A stretch of DNA of 7,543 bases from the NCBI GenBank assembly GCA_964459635.1, contig CAYWMQ010000039.1, positions 1 through 7,543 of the forward strand, in the 5' to 3' direction. This stretch comes from CAYWMQ01 sp964459635. GTDB lineage: Bacteria > Patescibacteriota > Minisyncoccia > Phycocordibacterales > UBA12088. Each line of letters starts with the position of its first letter. Position 1 is the stretch's first letter. A model generated the notes under the pieces. That model was not told where the DNA came from. It searched no databases and saw only the letters and a program-made list of their open reading frames with translations. Below, piece by piece: positions 4,638-7,543 of the stretch. Position numbers and translations under genes: made by a program.

Positions 4638-4844
4638 TGCATACACTAGTCCGGTAAGCGTTAGCGTTTAGCGCGCCGGACACAACAGGTCGCATCGCAG
4701 AGCGATGCGAGAATGAGGAACGGTATGAGAATGAGGGAGTCGACCTTTGGTCGGCCGGTCCGCCTACGGCGGGCGCGTCCCCATTCGCATTCCCATTCCC
4801 ATACTCGCACTCGCGCACGAGTGCGACTAAGCGGTTGTTAGGTT
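4638..4844 (+). other. Pre-23S leader
   Basis: Sequence between the gap and the estimated 23S 5' end. It begins with a hairpin closed by GTCCGG (4649-4654) and CCGGAC (4676-4681), then a palindromic element (4689-4827), then a short AT-richer stretch. No tRNA is seen and no promoter is evident, so transcription must start in or before the gap. Such leaders normally pair with the 3' trailer for RNase III processing; the trailer is outside the window. Confidence 0.6.
4689..4827 (+). repeat. Palindromic rRNA element, copy 1 (pre-23S)
   Basis: Outer stem GTCGCA (4689-4694) with TGCGAC (4822-4827). The 5' end also folds on itself (TCGCATCGC-AGA-GCGATGCGA, 4690-4710) and so does the 3' end (TCGCACTCG-CGCA-CGAGTGCGA). 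The 5' arm is purine-rich with GAATGAG units, the 3' arm is CATTCC units. The centre has CGACC-TTT-GGTCG (4741-4753) and CCGCC-TAC-GGCGG (4760-4772). It lies just before mature 23S, unlike the other three copies. Confidence 0.85.
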
Positions 4845-5165
4845 TCCTGACAGGAGACCTAAGGGCATACGGTGGATGCCTTGGCTTGAAGAGGCGATGA
4901 AGGACGTGGCACGACTGCGAAATGCTTCGGGGAGGTGTCTAGCAACCTTTGATCCGGAGATATCCGAATGGGGAAACCCCATCGAGCAAACCTCGATGAC
5001 TCCGTCTTTACGGCGGAGAGCGAACCCAGGGAATTGAAACATCTTAGTACCTGGAGGAAAAGAAACCAATACACGGACTTTTTACTGTGGTGGCGTCCAT
5101 TGTCGCTACGGTAAAAAGTCTCGGCATTTCCTTAGTAGCGGCGAGCGAAACGGAAGGAGCCCAAA

Positions 5166-5319
5166 CCGGTCGCATCATGGTGTGCATGATGCGCGGGAAT
5201 GGGAATGTGTATGGGAATGGGGTTGCCCGCCTACGGCGGGCCATCGTGCCGGCGAAGCCGGTCCCTCATTCTCATTCACATTCCTCATTCTCGCATCATG
5301 CGTAGCATGATGCGACCGG
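5166..5319 (-). repeat. Palindromic rRNA element, copy 2 (inverted, domain I)
   Basis: Perfect 14-bp outer repeat CCGGTCGCATCATG (5166-5179) and CATGATGCGACCGG (5306-5319). It is inserted in the domain I hairpin that in other bacteria reads AAACC...GGGGTTGT, roughly E. coli 270-280. Order is reversed relative to the other copies: the 5' arm is GGGAATG units, then CCCGCC-TAC-GGCGGG (5226-5240), then CCGGC-GAA-GCCGG (5249-5261), then a CTCATTC-type 3' arm. The central CCGCC hairpin loop remains TAC, so that module is not simply inverted. Confidence 0.88.
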
Positions 5320-5524
5320 GGTTGTAGGGCGACGGCGTAGGCAACTAGGAGAGTGATAAAATGTCTTCGTTAGCGGAACGCGTTGGAAAGCGCGGCCCCA
5401 GCGGGTAACAGCCCCGTACGCGAAAACGAATACGTCTCTCTTGTCGTCGTACCTGAGTAGCGCGGGACATGAATAGCTTGCGTGAATCCGGGTGGACTAA
5501 CACCCAAGGCTAAATACTCTTCAA

Positions 5525-5570
<46 letters not shown>

Positions 5571-5646
5571 GAGAGGGGAGTGAAATAGAACTGAAACCGT
5601 ATGCTTACAAGGAGTCGGAGCGGGTGTGCCTCATTGCATTCGGCAA

Positions 5647-5763
5647 CCTAAAGTCAAAAGTAAAAAATCAAAAGTTAAAGGTACAAGTCAAAAGTAAAAA
5701 GTTGTCGCGACAGCGACACCACACTTTACTTTTGCCCTTTGAATTTTGCCTTTTGAATTTAGG
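5647..5763 (+). repeat. AT-rich repeat hairpin inserted in helix 25
   Basis: The insert lies on top of the helix 25 stem (GCCTC 5628-5632 with GAGGC 5781-5785; CATTCGGC with GCCGAGTG). The 16-mer AAGTCAAAAGTAAAAA occurs twice (5651-5666 and 5685-5700), and the 3' side has TTTACTTTTG and CCTTTTGAATTT complements. The apex is TGTCGC-GACA-GCGACA (5703-5718). Its composition is far more AT-rich than the rRNA. Helix 25 is a classical site of 23S intervening sequences. Confidence 0.85.
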
Positions 5764-6412
5764 ATGCAGCCGAGTGTAGCGAGGCGCATCCGTGACGGCG
5801 TGCCTATTGAAGAATGAGCCTGCGAGTTTACGCATGCGGCTGCCTAAGGGGTGACCCCCGGAGGCATAGGGAAACCGAGTCTGAATAGGGCGAACATATA
5901 GTCGTACGCGTAAGACCCGAAGCGAGGTGAGCTTACCATGGGCAGGGTGAAGCGGCTGTAACAGGCCGTGGAGGCCCGAACCGGTTGATTGTACAACGTC
6001 ATCGGATGACCTGTGGTAAGGAGTGAAAAGCTAATCGAACCTCGCAATAGCTGGTTCTCTCCGAAATAGCTTTAGGGCTAGCGTCGTGTGTTCCTTCCGG
6101 GGGTAGAGCACTGGAAGGTCTGAATAGGGAGAAATCTCGTCAGACCTATCAAACTCCGAATACCGGAAGTCAAAAGCACGGCAGTCAGAGTGTGGGGGCT
6201 AAGCTCCACTGCTCAAAAGGGAAACAGCCCAGACCGCCAGTTAAGGTCCCCAAATTCATGCTCAGTGCATCGCAAGGAGGTGGGGTTTCTGTGACAATCA
6301 GGAGGTTGGCTTAGAAGCAGCCATCCTTTAAAGATAGCGTAACAGCTCACTGATCCAGAGACCCTGCGCCGAAGATGATCGGGGCTTAAGCATGATACCG
6401 AAACTGCGGATT

Positions 6413-6559
6413 GGCGCATCTCACTTTCGTTCGATGCGGGTATGGGAATGCGTATGAGAATGAGGGGGCCGACCTTCGGTCGGCCGGTCCGCCTACGGCG
6501 GACACGTCCCCATTCCCATTCCGTTCCCCATACCGCACCGAGCTAGAGTGAGGTGCGTC
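6413..6559 (+). repeat. Palindromic rRNA element, copy 3 (helix 45)
   Basis: Outer arm 6413-6425 (GGCGCATCTCACT) pairs with 6547-6559 (AGTGAGGTGCGTC) over 13 positions with two wobbles. Local alternatives are CGCATC...GATGCG (5' end) and CGCACC...GGTGCG (3' end). The arms are GAATG-type and CATTCC-type. The centre has CCGACC-TTC-GGTCGG then GTCCGCC-TAC-GGCGGAC. It replaces the tip of helix 45 (E. coli about 1170), the second classical intervening-sequence site. Confidence 0.88.
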
Positions 6560-7099
6560 AGTGGTAGGAGAGCGTTCCGTTCTGCGATGAAGCCAAAGGG
6601 GAAACCCATGGTGGAGCGTACGGAAGTGAGAATGCAGGTGCGAGTAACCGCAATGCGGGTGAGATCCCCGCACGTCGAAATCCCGAGGTTTCCTTGGCCA
6701 TGGTGATCAGCCAAGGGTTAGTCGGGCCTAAGCCGATCCCGAAAGGGGGAGGCGATGGACAGATGGTTAATATTCCATCACCTCTCTATGGTGCGAAGGA
6801 GGGACGGAGCGTTGTAGTTCGGGCGACTTATTGGCTTGTCGTCCGTGCCGTGAGGAAGGTGCTTAGGCAAATCCGGGCACCTCACTTTAATGTGGTTTCC
6901 AAGCGGAGCGGGAAGCTGGCGGCCTCGGCCAACGGCAATCCGAATGAGCACGCTTCCAAGAAAAGCTTCTAAGCTCTAACTATAGAGAGACCGTACCGCA
7001 AACCGACACAGGTGGGATGGTCGAGAAGACCAAGACGAACGAGTGACTGCTCCCCAAGGAACTCGGCAAAAAATCGGCCGTAACTTAGGGATAAGGCCT

Positions 7100-7255
7100 G
7101 CCGGTCGCATCGTGTGCAACACGATGCGAGGATGAGGAAGGGAATGAGAATGAGGGCGCCGACCTCTGGTCGGCCGGTCCGCCTACGGCGGACGCGTCCC
7201 CCTTCCCATACACATTCCCATTCCCGAGCATCGCGCTTCGCACGATGCGACCGGC
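7100..7255 (+). repeat. Palindromic rRNA element, copy 4 (helix 63)
   Basis: Perfect 15-bp outer repeat GCCGGTCGCATCGTG (7100-7114) and CACGATGCGACCGGC (7241-7255). The 5' end also forms TCGCATCGTG-TGCAA-CACGATGCGA. The arms are GAATGAG-type and CATTCCC-type. The centre has CCGACC-TCT-GGTCGG then GTCCGCC-TAC-GGCGGAC. It sits where helix 63 (E. coli about 1707-1751, domain IV) would be. Confidence 0.88.
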
Positions 7256-7390
7256 CGCAGCGAAAGATTGCCTGACGACTGTTTACCAAAAACACAGCTC
7301 CCTGCGAACTCGTAAGAGGATGTATAGGGGGTGACACCTGACCAATGCCAGAAGGTCAACCAGTGCTGGTTCTGGCACATTGTGGACACG

Positions 7391-7476
7391 AAGTATTAAG
7401 TAGAAAGTAGAAAGTAGAAAGGGGACATCGCTGTAGTGGGTCCTTTCTACCTTCTACATACTACTTCCTACTCCTC
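7391..7476 (+). repeat. Heptad-repeat hairpin inserted in helix 68
   Basis: Three exact tandem AAGTAGA units (7398-7418) follow a variant AAGTATT (7391-7397). The opposite arm carries decayed complements of the same 7-nt unit (TTCTACC, TTCTACA, TACTACT, TCCTACT). The apex stem is GTAGAAAGGGGAC (7414-7426) with GTCCTTTCTAC (7440-7450) and a 2-nt bulge. It extends the tip of helix 68 in domain IV. Confidence 0.82.
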
Positions 7477-7543
7477 GCTTCCAGAATGTGCTAGAGCTGG
7501 GCGCTGTAAGCCCTGGTCAATGTCGGCGATAACTATAATCGTC

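Noticed and set aside
5166..5319. Group I or II intron interpretation of the 23S inserts
   Set aside because: The inserts are under 160 nt, pure palindromes, and lie at variable helix tips; they lack room for catalytic cores.

Overview
The window reads as one scaffold of a Patescibacteria (Candidate Phyla Radiation) genome, most likely Parcubacteria. This is inferred from three things: a 23S rRNA gene loaded with hairpin inserts, a bL12 with an acidic N-terminal extension, and a stand-alone rplJ-rplL pair followed by a winged-helix/nucleotidyltransferase-like protein instead of rpoB. No database search was possible. Coding GC is moderate to high, and the second half is rRNA.

Layout. (1) 20-571: a + strand membrane protein of the DUF1360 type with a CPWC motif. 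It converges on a minus-strand pair of small two-helix membrane proteins (623-931 and 999-1268), with a strong hairpin between the two transcription units. (2) 1439-1786: a promoter, a structured stretch of about 310 nt with no credible ORF, and a textbook intrinsic terminator with a UUCG loop; together they look like an independent non-coding RNA gene that I could not name. (3) 1867-3194: the ribosomal stalk operon. It has a strong promoter, a recognisable L10-binding leader, a possible attenuator, a REP-like repeat, rplJ, an intergenic triple palindrome, rplL and a terminator. (4) 3234-4059: a 43-residue single-helix protein and an apparently leaderless wHTH/degenerate-nucleotidyltransferase gene. 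(5) 4060-4637: non-coding DNA, a second strong promoter with a possible short RNA, then a 100-N scaffold gap. (6) 4638 to the end: a pre-23S leader and the first two thirds of a 23S rRNA gene, cut by the window edge in helix 69.

The main unusual system is in the rRNA. One family of about 140-156 nt palindromic elements occurs four times: once just upstream of mature 23S, and three times inside it (domain I near E. coli 270-280, helix 45, helix 63). One copy is in the opposite orientation. All share GAATG-type purine arms facing CATTCC-type pyrimidine arms and a central CCGCC-TAC-GGCGG hairpin, and each copy has its own matched terminal stem. Two further AT-rich, repeat-built hairpins extend helix 25 and helix 68. 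All five internal inserts sit at peripheral helix tips and the surrounding rRNA core is intact, so they look like intervening sequences tolerated in, or removed from, the rRNA.

The parts connect functionally: L10 and L12 form the stalk that docks on the GTPase-associated centre, which is present and intact in this 23S gene (about 6299-6356), and the L10 leader should tie stalk synthesis to free L10.
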